From: Micromonospora sp. RHAY321
Lineage (GTDB): Bacteria; Actinomycetota; Actinomycetes; Mycobacteriales; Micromonosporaceae
Direction: 5' to 3'
Assembly (NCBI RefSeq): GCF_023896955.1
Contig: NZ_JAMHIW010000002.1
Span: forward strand, 62,001-126,000
Length of the DNA: 64,000 bases
Shown: positions 49,130-57,509 of the stretch, piece after piece
Layout: each line of letters begins with the position of its first letter
How positions within the stretch are numbered: the stretch's first letter is position 1
Notes under the pieces: generated by a model
Databases searched by the model: none
What the model was told of the DNA's origin: nothing
What the model saw: the letters and a program-made list of their open reading frames with translations, nothing else
Made by a program: the position numbers and the translations under genes

Positions 49130-50307
49130 CGCAGCCCGACGCGCAGACCCTCGAACGGGTCAAGCGGGCCCTGCGCGCCCAGCGCATCGAAACCCCGTCC
49201 TGGGCGTACGCCAACTCGGGGACCCGGTTCAAGGTGTTCCCGCAGGAGGGCGTGCCGCGCAACCCGTACGAGAAGATCGCCGACGCGGCGGTCGTGCACC
49301 AGCTCACCGGCGTGGCACCGACGGTGGCCCTGCACATCCCGTGGGACCGCGTCGACGACTACGCCGACCTGGCCGCCTACGCGGCCGACCACGGCGTCAG
49401 CCTGGGCGCGATCAACGCCAACGTCTTCCAGGACAACGACTACAAACTGGGCAGCGTCACCAACCCGGATCCGGGGGTACGCCGCAAGGCGATCGACCAC
49501 CTGCTCGAGTGCGTCGACATCATGGACCGCACCGGCTCGCGCGACCTGAAGCTCTGGTTCTCCGACGGCACCAACTACCCGGGCCAGGACGACATCCGCG
49601 CCCGGCAGGACCGGCTCGCGGCGGCGCTGCGCGAGACGTACGACCGGCTCGGCGAGGGCCAACGGCTGCTGCTGGAGTACAAGCTGTTCGAGCCGGCCTT
49701 CTACGCCACCGACGTGCCGGACTGGGGCACCGCGTACGCGCACTGCCTCCAGTTGGGCCCGAAGGCGCAGGTGGTCATCGACACCGGGCACCACGCGCCG
49801 GGCACCAACATCGAGTTCATCGTGGCGATCCTGCTGCGCGCCGGAAAGCTCGGCGCCTTCGACTTCAACTCCCGCTTCTACGCCGACGACGACCTGATGG
49901 TCGGTTCCGCGGACCCGTTCCAGCTGTTCCGGATCATGCACGAGATCGTCCGCGGCGACGCGCTGGCGCCCGAGGCCGGCATCGCCTTCATGCTCGACCA
50001 GTGCCACAACATCGAGCCGAAGATCCCGGCGATCATCCGTTCGGTGCTCAACGTGCAGGAGGCGACGGCCAAGGCGCTGCTCGTCGACCCGGAGACGCTC
50101 GCCGCCGCACAGCAGGCCGGCGACGTGCTCGGCGCCAACGCCGCGCTGATGGACGCGTACAACACCGACGTCCGGCCGCTGCTCGCCGAACTCCGTACCG
50201 ACCTGGGCCTCGATCCGGACCCCATGGCGGCGTACGCCCGCTCCGGGTACTTCGAGAAGATCCGCGCCGAACGCGCCGACGGCCAGCAGGCCGGCTGGGG
50301 CGCCTGA
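49126..50307 (+). CDS. rhaI: L-rhamnose isomerase (RhaI type)
   Basis: 393 residues. A TIM-barrel sugar isomerase of the rhizobial/Pseudomonas RhaI type, not E. coli RhaA. Motifs: ETPSWAYANSGTRFKVF, LHIPWDRVDDY, LKLWFSDGTNYPGQDD, LLLEYKLFEPAFYATDVPDWG (metal-binding Glu), VVIDTGHHAPGTNIEFIVAIL and FDFNSRFYADDDLMVG. It converts L-rhamnose to L-rhamnulose in the cytoplasm. Coupled to the mutarotase gene by ATGA. Confidence 0.94.
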   Translation: MTQPDAQTLERVKRALRAQRIETPSWAYANSGTRFKVFPQEGVPRNPYEKIADAAVVHQLTGVAPTVALHIPWDRVDDYADLAAYAADHGVSLGAINANVFQDNDYKLGSVTNPDPGVRRKAIDHLLECVDIMDRTGSRDLKLWFSDGTNYPGQDDIRARQDRLAAALRETYDRLGEGQRLLLEYKLFEPAFYATDVPDWGTAYAHCLQLGPKAQVVIDTGHHAPGTNIEFIVAILLRAGKLGAFDFNSRFYADDDLMVGSADPFQLFRIMHEIVRGDALAPEAGIAFMLDQCHNIEPKIPAIIRSVLNVQEATAKALLVDPETLAAAQQAGDVLGANAALMDAYNTDVRPLLAELRTDLGLDPDPMAAYARSGYFEKIRAERADGQQAGWGA

Positions 50308-50344
50308 CCACCACCGAAGAACGCAGACTGGGGACGTGAGGACG

Positions 50345-52378
50345 ATGCAATCCGAGGTTCAGGCGCTGATCGCGCGCAGCAACCGGCTGGGTGCCGACCC
50401 GACGACGACGAACTACGCCGGTGGCAACACCTCCGCCAAGGGTGTGGACACCGATCCGGTCACCGGCGGCCCCGTCGAACTGCTCTGGGTCAAGGGTTCC
50501 GGCGGTGACCTCGGCACCCTCACCCCGGCCGGTCTGGCCGCACTCCGGCTGGACCGGCTCCGCTCGCTCGTCGAGGTCTACCCCGGGATCGACCGGGAGG
50601 ACGAGATGGTCGCCGCGTTCGACTACTGCCTGCACGGTCGCGGCGGCGCCGCGCCGTCCATCGACACCGCGATGCACGGGCTGGTCGACGCCGCGCACGT
50701 CGACCACCTGCACCCCGACGCCGGCATCGCCATCGCCGCGGCCGTGGACGGGCCGGAGCTGACCAAGGAGATCTTCGGCGACCGGGTGTCGTGGGTCCCG
50801 TGGCGGCGGCCGGGCTTCCAGCTCGGCCTGGACATCGCCGCGGTGGCGCGGGCCAATCCGCAGGCGATCGGTGTGATCCTCGGTGGGCACGGGATCACCG
50901 CGTGGGGCGCGACCAGCGACGAGTGCGAACGCAACTCGCTGGAGATCATCCGGTCCGCGCAGGCGTACCTCGACCAGCGGGGTGCGGCCGAACCGCTCGG
51001 CCCGGTCGTCAGCGGCTACGAGCCACTGCCGACCGACGAGCGACGGCGTCGGGCGGCCGCGCTGTTCCCGGTGCTGCGTGGCCTCGCGTCCACCGACCGA
51101 CCGCAGGTGGGTCACTTCACCGACAGTGACGTGGTGCTGGACTTCGTGGCGCGGGAGAAGCATCCCGCGCTCGCCGCCCTCGGCACCTCCTGCCCGGACC
51201 ACTTCCTGCGCACCAAGGTCCGCCCCATGGTGCTCGACCTGCCGCTCACCGCCCCGATCGAGGACGTGACCGCCCGCCTCACGGAGCTGCACGCCTCCTA
51301 CCGCGACGACTACCGCGCCTACTACGAGCGGCACGCCGGCCCGGACAGCCCTCCGATGCGAGGTGCCGATCCGGCCGTCGTCCTGGTGCCGGGCGTCGGC
51401 ATGTTCAGCTTCGGGGCCAACAAGCAGACCGCCCGGGTCGCCGGCGAGTTCTACGTCAACGCCATCAACGTCATGCGTGGCGCGGAATCCGTGTCGACGT
51501 ACGCGCCGATCGACGAGGCCGAAAAGTTCCGGATCGAGTACTGGGCCCTGGAGGAGGCGAAGCTCCAGCGCATGCCGAAGCCGAAGGCCCTCGCCACGCG
51601 GATCGCGTTCGTCACCGGCGGTGGCTCCGGCATCGGCCGGGCGATCGCCCACCGGCTCGCCGCCGAGGGCGCGTGCGTCGTGGTCGCCGACCGCGACGCG
51701 GAGGCGGCCGCCGCCGTCGCCGCCGAGATCGGCACCACGGACGTGGCGGTCGCCGTCGCCGCCGACGTCAGCGACGGGGACGCCGTGGCCAGCGCCCTGC
51801 GTGAGGCGGTGCTCGCCTTCGGTGGCGTGGACCTGGTCGTGAACAACGCCGGGCTGTCGCTGTCCAAGTCGCTGCTGGAGACGACCGAGGCCGACTGGGA
51901 CATCCAGCACGACGTGATGGCCAAGGGCTCCTTCCTCGTCTCCCGGGAGGCCGCGCGGGTGATGCTGGCGCAGGGGATGGGCGGGGACCTGGTCTACATC
52001 TCCAGCAAGAACTCCCTGTTCGCCGGGCCGAACAACGTGGCCTACGGTGCGGCCAAGGCGGATCAGGCACACCAGGTCCGGTTGCTCGCCGCCGAACTCG
52101 GCGGCCACGGCATCCGGGTCAACGGCGTCAACCCGGACGGGGTGGTCCGTGGCTCCGGCATCTTCGCCGGTGGCTGGGGAGCCCAGCGGGCCGCCGTCTA
52201 CGGCGTGCCGGAGGAGAAGCTCGGTGAGTTCTACGCCCAGCGCACGCTGCTCAAGCGCGAGGTGCTGCCCGAGCACGTCGCCAACGCGGTGTTCGTGCTC
52301 ACCGGTGGGGAGCTCTCGCACACGACGGGAATGCACATCCCGGTGGACGCCGGCGTCGCCGCGGCGTTCCTGCGCTGA
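50345..52378 (+). CDS. rhaEW: Bifunctional rhamnulose-1-phosphate aldolase / short-chain dehydrogenase
   Basis: 677 residues from ATG 50345 (GAGG 4 bp upstream; GTG 50336 is possible). The N-terminal ~400 residues are a class II aldolase/adducin domain (TTTNYAGGNTSAK, GLVDAAHVDHLHPDAGIAIAA with zinc-binding His, GVILGGHGITAWG). The C-terminal ~255 are an SDR: FVTGGGSGIGRAIAHRLAAEG, NNAG, and catalytic YISSKNS plus YGAAK. It splits rhamnulose-1-P into dihydroxyacetone phosphate and L-lactaldehyde; the SDR half is thought to oxidise lactaldehyde to lactate. Such fusions are known from Chloroflexi, Bacillus and actinobacterial rhamnose loci. Confidence 0.93.
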   Translation: MQSEVQALIARSNRLGADPTTTNYAGGNTSAKGVDTDPVTGGPVELLWVKGSGGDLGTLTPAGLAALRLDRLRSLVEVYPGIDREDEMVAAFDYCLHGRGGAAPSIDTAMHGLVDAAHVDHLHPDAGIAIAAAVDGPELTKEIFGDRVSWVPWRRPGFQLGLDIAAVARANPQAIGVILGGHGITAWGATSDECERNSLEIIRSAQAYLDQRGAAEPLGPVVSGYEPLPTDERRRRAAALFPVLRGLASTDRPQVGHFTDSDVVLDFVAREKHPALAALGTSCPDHFLRTKVRPMVLDLPLTAPIEDVTARLTELHASYRDDYRAYYERHAGPDSPPMRGADPAVVLVPGVGMFSFGANKQTARVAGEFYVNAINVMRGAESVSTYAPIDEAEKFRIEYWALEEAKLQRMPKPKALATRIAFVTGGGSGIGRAIAHRLAAEGACVVVADRDAEAAAAVAAEIGTTDVAVAVAADVSDGDAVASALREAVLAFGGVDLVVNNAGLSLSKSLLETTEADWDIQHDVMAKGSFLVSREAARVMLAQGMGGDLVYISSKNSLFAGPNNVAYGAAKADQAHQVRLLAAELGGHGIRVNGVNPDGVVRGSGIFAGGWGAQRAAVYGVPEEKLGEFYAQRTLLKREVLPEHVANAVFVLTGGELSHTTGMHIPVDAGVAAAFLR

Positions 52379-52408
52379 GCACGGTCCACCGGAGATGAGG
52401 ACGATGTG

Positions 52409-53848
52409 GTGAGCGGTGCCGTGCGCCTCGCCGCCGTCGACCTGGGTGCGTCCAGCGGCCGCGTCATGGCCGCCCGCGTCGCCCCCGGGGAGCTGGCGCT
52501 GGCGGAGGCGCACCGGTTCCGCAACGAACCGGTGCGGGTGGCGGGCACGCTGCACTGGGACGTCCTGGCGCTGTACCGAGGCGTCCTCGACGGCCTGCAC
52601 GCCGCCGGCCCGGTCGCCAGCATCGGCGTCGACACGTGGGCGGTCGACTATGGACTCCTGGACGCGACGGGCGCGCTGCTCGGCAATCCGGTGCACTACC
52701 GCGACGGGCGTACCGACGGCGTCGGTGACCGGGTGGCGGAGCAGGTGGGGCCGGAGCGGCTCTACACCACGACCGGTCTGCAGCACCTGCCGTTCAACAC
52801 CCTCTACCAGCTCGTCGCCGCAGCCGGCACACCACAGCTGGACATGGCGCACCGGCTGCTGCTGATCCCCGACCTCATCGCGTACTGGCTCACCGGCGAG
52901 ATCGGCGCTGAGGTCACCAACGCCTCCACCACCCAGCTGTACGACCTGCGTCGCCGCGCCTGGGCGACCGACCTGATGGCCGACGCGGGCATCCGCGCCG
53001 AGCTGTTCCCACCGCTGCGGGAGCCGGGCACCCGGATCGGCCCGGCCCTGCCCGCACTGGGCCTGCCCGGAAACCCCGACGTGGTGGCGGTGGGGTCACA
53101 CGACACCGCGTCGGCCGTGGTGGGCGTGCCGGCGGCGAGCGAGCACTTCGCCTACATCTCCTGCGGCACCTGGTCCCTGGTCGGGGTCGAGCTGGACGCC
53201 CCGGTACTCAGCGAGCAGAGCCGGCGGGCCAACTTCACCAACGAGTCCGGCGTCGACGGCACGATCCGCTACCTGCGCAACGTCATGGGCCTTTGGCCGC
53301 TGCAGGAGTCGCTGCGCACCTGGGGCACCACCGACCTGCCCGCCCTGCTCCGGCAGGCGGCCGTCCAACCGGCCTTCCGCTCCGTCGTGGACCCCGACGA
53401 CCCCACGTTCCTGCCACCCGGCGACATGCCCGCACGCATCGCCGACGCCTGCCGCCGCGCGGGGGAGCCGGTGCCGACCACCCCGGCGGCCACGGTCCGG
53501 TGCATCCTCGACAGCCTCGCGCTGGCGCACCGGCGCGCGGTCCGTCAGGCGCAACTGCTCGCCGCTCGGCACGTCGACGCCGTGCACATCGTCGGCGGCG
53601 GCGCCCGCAACGAGCTCCTGTGCCAGCTCACCGCCGATGCCTGCGGGCTGCCGGTGCTCGCGGGGCCGGTCGAGGCCACCGCGTTGGGTAACGTTCTCGT
53701 GCAGGCCCGCTCCCTCGGCGTGGTCGGCGGCGACCTGTCGGCGCTGCGGGCCGTGCTGCGCGAGACCCAGCAGATCGTGCGCTACGAGCCACGCGGCGCC
53801 GAGACGACGTGGCGGGCGGCCGCCCGGCGTCTCGGATGGGAGGACTGA
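52409..53848 (+). CDS. rhaB: L-rhamnulokinase (FGGY family)
   Basis: 479 residues from GTG 52409 (GTG 52406 also possible; GATGAGGACG upstream). It is an ASKHA kinase fold: VRLAAVDLGASSGRVMAARV (phosphate 1), GVDTWAVDYGLLD with catalytic Asp, TTGLQHLPFNTLYQL, VGSHDTASAVVGVPA, YISCGTWSLVGVELD and IVGGGARNELLCQLTADACGLPVLAGPVEATALGN. It phosphorylates L-rhamnulose on O1 with ATP. The NTLYQL, GTWSLVG and GGGARN blocks are typical of RhaB. It sits between the aldolase and the lactate oxidation genes. Confidence 0.94.
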   Translation: MSGAVRLAAVDLGASSGRVMAARVAPGELALAEAHRFRNEPVRVAGTLHWDVLALYRGVLDGLHAAGPVASIGVDTWAVDYGLLDATGALLGNPVHYRDGRTDGVGDRVAEQVGPERLYTTTGLQHLPFNTLYQLVAAAGTPQLDMAHRLLLIPDLIAYWLTGEIGAEVTNASTTQLYDLRRRAWATDLMADAGIRAELFPPLREPGTRIGPALPALGLPGNPDVVAVGSHDTASAVVGVPAASEHFAYISCGTWSLVGVELDAPVLSEQSRRANFTNESGVDGTIRYLRNVMGLWPLQESLRTWGTTDLPALLRQAAVQPAFRSVVDPDDPTFLPPGDMPARIADACRRAGEPVPTTPAATVRCILDSLALAHRRAVRQAQLLAARHVDAVHIVGGGARNELLCQLTADACGLPVLAGPVEATALGNVLVQARSLGVVGGDLSALRAVLRETQQIVRYEPRGAETTWRAAARRLGWED

Positions 53849-53850
53849 GG

Positions 53851-54633
53851 ATGCGAATAGCCCTGTTCGTCACCTGCCTGGCCGACACCCTGTTTCCCGA
53901 GGCGGCCAAGGCGACGGTGCGGCTCCTGGAACGGCTCGGCCACGAGGTCGTCTTTCCGCGGGACCAGACCTGCTGCGGGCAGATGCACATCAACACCGGC
54001 TACCCGGACGAGGCGGTGCGGTTGGTACGCCGGCACGTGCGCACCTTCGCACCGTACGACGTGGTGGTCGCGCCCTCCGGCTCGTGCGTCGGTTCGGTGC
54101 GCCACCAGCACGCGGTGGTGGCCCGGGGCGCGGGTGACGAGCGGTTGGCCAGTCGGGCCGAGGAGGTCGCCAGCCGCACGTACGAGCTGTCCGAGCTGCT
54201 CGTCGACGTGCTCGGGGTGACCGACGTCGGCGCCTTCTACCCGCACCGGGTGACATACCACCCGACCTGCCACTCGCTGCGGATGATCCGGGTGGGGGAC
54301 AAGCCGCTGCGGTTGCTGCGTGAGGTGCGCGGCCTGGACCTGGTGGAGCTGCCGCAGGCCGAGGAGTGCTGCGGCTTCGGTGGCACGTTCTCGGTGAAGA
54401 ACGCGGACACCTCGACGGCGATGCTGGCCGACAAGATGCGCCACGTGCTGGCCACCCGGGCTGACGTCTGCACCGCGGGGGACGCCTCCTGCCTGATGCA
54501 CATCGGCGGTGGGCTGTCCCGCCTGCGGGCCGGCGTGCGGACCGTGCACCTCGCGGAGATCCTTGCCAGCACCGAGACCAGCGGTGGGCCGGTCGAGCGG
54601 GCGCAGCGGCAGAGCGGCGTGGTGACGGCGTGA
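53851..54633 (+). CDS. lutA: L-lactate utilisation protein LutA (LldE), Fe-S oxidoreductase subunit
   Basis: 260 residues from ATG 53851, 2 bp after rhaB. Two cysteine-rich CCG domains: DQTCCGQMHINTGYPDEA with APSGSCVG, and TYHPTCHSLRMIRVGDKP with EECCGFGGTFSVKNADTS, followed by GDASCLMHIGGGL. These bind Fe-S clusters in LutA and HdrB-like proteins. With LutB and LutC it oxidises L-lactate to pyruvate and passes electrons to the respiratory chain. Placement in the rhamnose operon fits lactate as a pathway end product. Confidence 0.93.
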   Translation: MRIALFVTCLADTLFPEAAKATVRLLERLGHEVVFPRDQTCCGQMHINTGYPDEAVRLVRRHVRTFAPYDVVVAPSGSCVGSVRHQHAVVARGAGDERLASRAEEVASRTYELSELLVDVLGVTDVGAFYPHRVTYHPTCHSLRMIRVGDKPLRLLREVRGLDLVELPQAEECCGFGGTFSVKNADTSTAMLADKMRHVLATRADVCTAGDASCLMHIGGGLSRLRAGVRTVHLAEILASTETSGGPVERAQRQSGVVTA

Positions 54634-56084
54634 CCCGTACCTTCCTCGGCATGCCCGCCACCGCGCCCCGCGGCGTCGGTAACCTGCGCGGCGACGAGCC
54701 CTTTCCCGTCGCGGCCCGGCGAAGCCTCGCCGACGCCCAACTGCGCCGCAACCTCGGCCACGCCACCGCCACGATCCGCGCCAAGTCGGCGGCGGTCATC
54801 GACGAGGTGCCCGACTGGCAGGAGCTGCGCGAGGCCGGGCGGGCCGTCAAGGCCGACACCATGGCCCGCCTGCCCGAGCTGCTCCAACAGTTGGAGACCG
54901 CGGTCACCGCCGCCGGCGGCACCGTGCACTGGGCCGCCGACGCCGTCGAGGCCAACCGGATCGTCACCGACCTGGTCAGGGCCACCGGCAGCGACCGGGT
55001 CATGAAGGTCAAGTCGATGGCCACGCAGGAGATCGGCCTCAACGAGGCGCTGGAGGCCGCCGGCATCGAACCGGTGGAGACCGACCTCGCCGAGCTGATC
55101 GTCCAGCTCGGCCGGGACAAACCCAGCCACATCCTGGTGCCGGCGATCCACCGCAACCGGGCGGAGATCCGCGAGATCTTCCTGCGCGAGATGCCCGGCG
55201 TCGACCCGGCGCTGACCGACGAACCCGCGATCCTGGCGGCCGCGGCCCGCCGCCACCTGCGTCGGACGTTCCTCAGCACCCGGGTCGCGGTCTCCGGGGC
55301 GAACTTCGCGGTGGCGGAGACCGGCACCCTCGCCGTGGTCGAGTCTGAGGGCAACGGCCGGATGTGCCTCACCCTGCCGGACACGCTGATCACCGTGATG
55401 GGCATCGAGAAGGTCATCCCCACCTGGGCCGACCTCGAGGTGTTCCTCCAACTGCTGCCCCGGGCCTCCACCGGCGAGCGGATGAACCCGTACACCTCGA
55501 TGTGGACCGGTGTGACGCCCGGCGACGGGCCGCAGGAGTTCCACCTCGTGCTGCTGGACAACGGCCGCAGCGCTGTCCTCGCCGACGAGGTCGGCCGCCA
55601 GGCGTTGCACTGCATCCGCTGCTCCGCCTGCCTCAACGTCTGCCCCGTGTACGAGCGCACCGGTGGGCACGCGTACGGCTCGGTCTACCCCGGGCCCATC
55701 GGGGCGGTGCTGTCACCGCAGCTGACCGGCGTGGAGGACAACGCCTCCCTGCCCTTCGCCTCCTCGCTCTGCGGCGCGTGCTTCGACGCCTGCCCCGTGA
55801 AGATCGACATTCCGTCGATCCTGGTGCACCTCCGCGCCCAGCACACGGCGGCGTACCGGAGTGAGCACCGCCTGCCCAGCGCCGAGGCGGTCGCCATGGC
55901 CGCCGCCGCGTACACGATGGACCACCGGGCGCTGTACGAGGCCGCGCAGCGGGCCTCGCGGGCCGCCCGCCTCGCCGGCCGGCGCGGCCGCGGCCTGCCG
56001 CCGCCGCTGTCCGGCTGGACGGTCGGCCGTGACCTGCCGCAGCCGCCGCCGCAGACGTTCCGCGAATGGTGGACGCAACGATGA
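54630..56084 (+). CDS. lutB: L-lactate utilisation protein LutB (LldF), iron-sulfur protein
   Basis: 484 residues from GTG 54630, overlapping lutA by 4 bp (GTGA). A DUF162/LUD domain (~60-290; DRVMKVKSMATQEIGLNEAL, GANFAVAETGTLAVVESEGNGR) precedes two 4Fe-4S motifs at ~330-390: CIRCSACLNVCPVYERTGG and CGACFDACPVKIDIP. The C-terminus has the usual helical tail ending in PPPQTFREWW. The Cys pattern is intact, so the complex should be active. Confidence 0.93.
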   Translation: MTRTFLGMPATAPRGVGNLRGDEPFPVAARRSLADAQLRRNLGHATATIRAKSAAVIDEVPDWQELREAGRAVKADTMARLPELLQQLETAVTAAGGTVHWAADAVEANRIVTDLVRATGSDRVMKVKSMATQEIGLNEALEAAGIEPVETDLAELIVQLGRDKPSHILVPAIHRNRAEIREIFLREMPGVDPALTDEPAILAAAARRHLRRTFLSTRVAVSGANFAVAETGTLAVVESEGNGRMCLTLPDTLITVMGIEKVIPTWADLEVFLQLLPRASTGERMNPYTSMWTGVTPGDGPQEFHLVLLDNGRSAVLADEVGRQALHCIRCSACLNVCPVYERTGGHAYGSVYPGPIGAVLSPQLTGVEDNASLPFASSLCGACFDACPVKIDIPSILVHLRAQHTAAYRSEHRLPSAEAVAMAAAAYTMDHRALYEAAQRASRAARLAGRRGRGLPPPLSGWTVGRDLPQPPPQTFREWWTQR

Positions 56085-56683
56085 CCTCCCGTGAGTTGAT
56101 CCTCGGCCGCCTGCGCGCGGCCCTCGGCGAGACGCCGACCACTCCCGGCGACGTGCCACGGGACTACCGGCCCGCCGGCGGCGCCGGCGACCTCGACGTG
56201 CTGGTGCACCGGCTCACCGACTACCGGGCCACCGTGCACCGGTGTGCCGACGGCGAGGTCGCGCAGGTCGTGGACGGGATCCTCGGTGGCCGACGCGTCG
56301 TGGTCCCACCCGGGCTGCCCCGGCACTGGCTGCCCGACACCGTCGACGTGCTGACCGACGACGACCTCCCGAGGGAACAGGTTGCCGGGGCCGACGGGGT
56401 GGTCACCGCCGCGGCGGTCGCCGTCGCCGAGACCGGAACGGTGATCCTCGACGCGTCCCCCGACCAGGGGCGACGGGTCATCACGCTCCTGCCCGACGTG
56501 CACATCTGCGTCCTGCGTACCGATCAGGTGGTGGCGGGAGTTCCGGACGCCCTCGCGCGCCTCGACCCGCACCGCCCGCTCACCTGGATCAGCGGGCCGT
56601 CCGCCACCAGCGACATCGAACTCAACCGGGTCGAGGGCGTCCACGGCCCCCGGAACCTGCACGTGGTGATCATCCCGGGTTGA
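56081..56683 (+). CDS. lutC: L-lactate utilisation protein LutC (LldG)
   Basis: 200 residues from ATG 56081 (ATGA overlap with lutB; ATG 56066 is an alternative). It has a LUD domain: LILGRLRAALGETP, DGVVTAAAVAVAETGTVILDASPDQGRRVITLLPDVHICVLRTDQVVAGVPDAL, TWISGPSATSDIELNRVEGVHGPRNLHVVII. The TSDIE and GVHGPR motifs are conserved in LutC. It is the last gene of the rhamnose-lactate operon and is followed by a perfect hairpin. Confidence 0.93.
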   Translation: MTSRELILGRLRAALGETPTTPGDVPRDYRPAGGAGDLDVLVHRLTDYRATVHRCADGEVAQVVDGILGGRRVVVPPGLPRHWLPDTVDVLTDDDLPREQVAGADGVVTAAAVAVAETGTVILDASPDQGRRVITLLPDVHICVLRTDQVVAGVPDALARLDPHRPLTWISGPSATSDIELNRVEGVHGPRNLHVVIIPG

Positions 56684-56709
56684 CCCGCACCGGCCGGCCG
56701 GTGCGGGTC
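56682..56709. terminator. Perfect 28-bp palindrome terminator
   Basis: Two 14-base arms (56682-56695 and 56696-56709) have no spacer, so the real hairpin has a small loop taken from the stem. It overlaps the last two bases of the lutC stop codon and serves the convergent thioredoxin gene too. Confidence 0.8.
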
Positions 56710-56723
56710 GCGGTGTGAGCGCG

Positions 56724-57068
56724 TTACAACCAGGCCTGCTCGGTGAACGTCTGTCGCAGGTAGCTCTTCGGCCTGGACCCCACGGTCGATCCGACGACCT
56801 CGCCCCGGCGGAACACCAGCAGCGTCGGCAGGGACATGACGCCGTAACGACGCGTCGCCGCCGGGTTCTCGTCGGAGTTGAGCTTGGCGACGACCATCCG
56901 GTCGCCGAACTCCCCGGCCAGCTCGGCGAGGCTCCGCTCGATCGCCTTGCACGGTGGGCACCACTCCGCCCAGAAGTCGACCACCACGGGCCGGTCGCTG
57001 GCCAGCACCAGCTCGGCGAACGTGTCGTCGGTGACGGTGACTAGGGAGCTGGTCTCCGTTTGGGGCAT
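56724..57068 (-). CDS. Thioredoxin
   Basis: 114 residues with a single thioredoxin fold: VTDDTFAELVLASDRPVVVDFWAEWCPPCKAIERSLAELAGEF, then YGVMSLPTLLVFRRGEVVGSTVG. The active site is WCPPC rather than the canonical WCGPC, which tends to raise the redox potential. The cis-Pro SLPT is kept. It overlaps the upstream MerR-type gene by 28 bp, so it is translated from the same mRNA and is probably controlled by that regulator. Confidence 0.92.
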   Translation of the reverse strand: MPQTETSSLVTVTDDTFAELVLASDRPVVVDFWAEWCPPCKAIERSLAELAGEFGDRMVVAKLNSDENPAATRRYGVMSLPTLLVFRRGEVVGSTVGSRPKSYLRQTFTEQAWL

Positions 57069-57430
57069 GTTTCCTCCCGGTGTGCGATGGCGTGGGCGAG
57101 CTGGGTGTGGAGCTGCTGGCGTACCGCGCCGAGCCGGTCGATGACCGCGTCGACCTCGACGAGCTTGCGTCGCAGCACCAGCACCGAGTCCGGGCAGACG
57201 TCGCCGGACGTGTTGCCGGCCCGGAGGCAGGCGACGAATGGGCGGACGTCGTCGAGGCCGAAACCGACGTCGAGCAGCGCCCGGATCTCACGGACGACCC
57301 GCAGTTCCGTCTCGTCGTAGACCCGGTAGCCGTTGGCGGAGCGCTGCGCGCGTACCAACCCGTGCGCCTCGTAGTAGCGCAGCGACCGCGTACTCGTGCC
57401 GGCCCGCTCAGCCAGTTCGCCGATCCGCAT
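57041..57430 (-). CDS. MerR-family regulator
   Basis: 129 residues. An N-terminal MerR winged-helix (MRIGELAERAGTSTRSLRYYEAHGLVRAQRSANGYRVYDE) and a helical dimerisation domain follow. The single cysteines in FVACLRAGN, GDVCPDS and EETCPKR could sense redox or metal, which is not proven. Joined with a thioredoxin gene, a thiol-stress regulator is plausible. A 20-bp dyad lies 37 bp upstream of the start. Confidence 0.9.
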   Translation of the reverse strand: MRIGELAERAGTSTRSLRYYEAHGLVRAQRSANGYRVYDETELRVVREIRALLDVGFGLDDVRPFVACLRAGNTSGDVCPDSVLVLRRKLVEVDAVIDRLGAVRQQLHTQLAHAIAHREETCPKRRPAP

Positions 57431-57467
57431 CCGACCCCCTCCACCAGCCCGTCGCCACCACGCTAAA

Positions 57468-57487
57468 CCTTGTCGCCAGCGTCAAGG
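57468..57487. promoter_or_regulatory. Dyad CCTTG-N-CGC...GCG-N-CAAGG, probable MerR operator
   Basis: A 20-bp interrupted palindrome with one mismatched pair. On the minus strand it contains TTGACG as a possible -35. The form is that of MerR-type operators lying in the promoter spacer, but no clear -10 at the classical 19-20 bp was found. Confidence 0.45.
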
Positions 57488-57509
57488 CAAGGCGTGTGCG
57501 AAGGGCTCC

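Noticed and set aside
50048..52852. A 934-codon open frame antisense to the aldolase-dehydrogenase
   Set aside because: The composition (RHG/VGG-rich) has no domain. The forward frame is a clear bifunctional enzyme.
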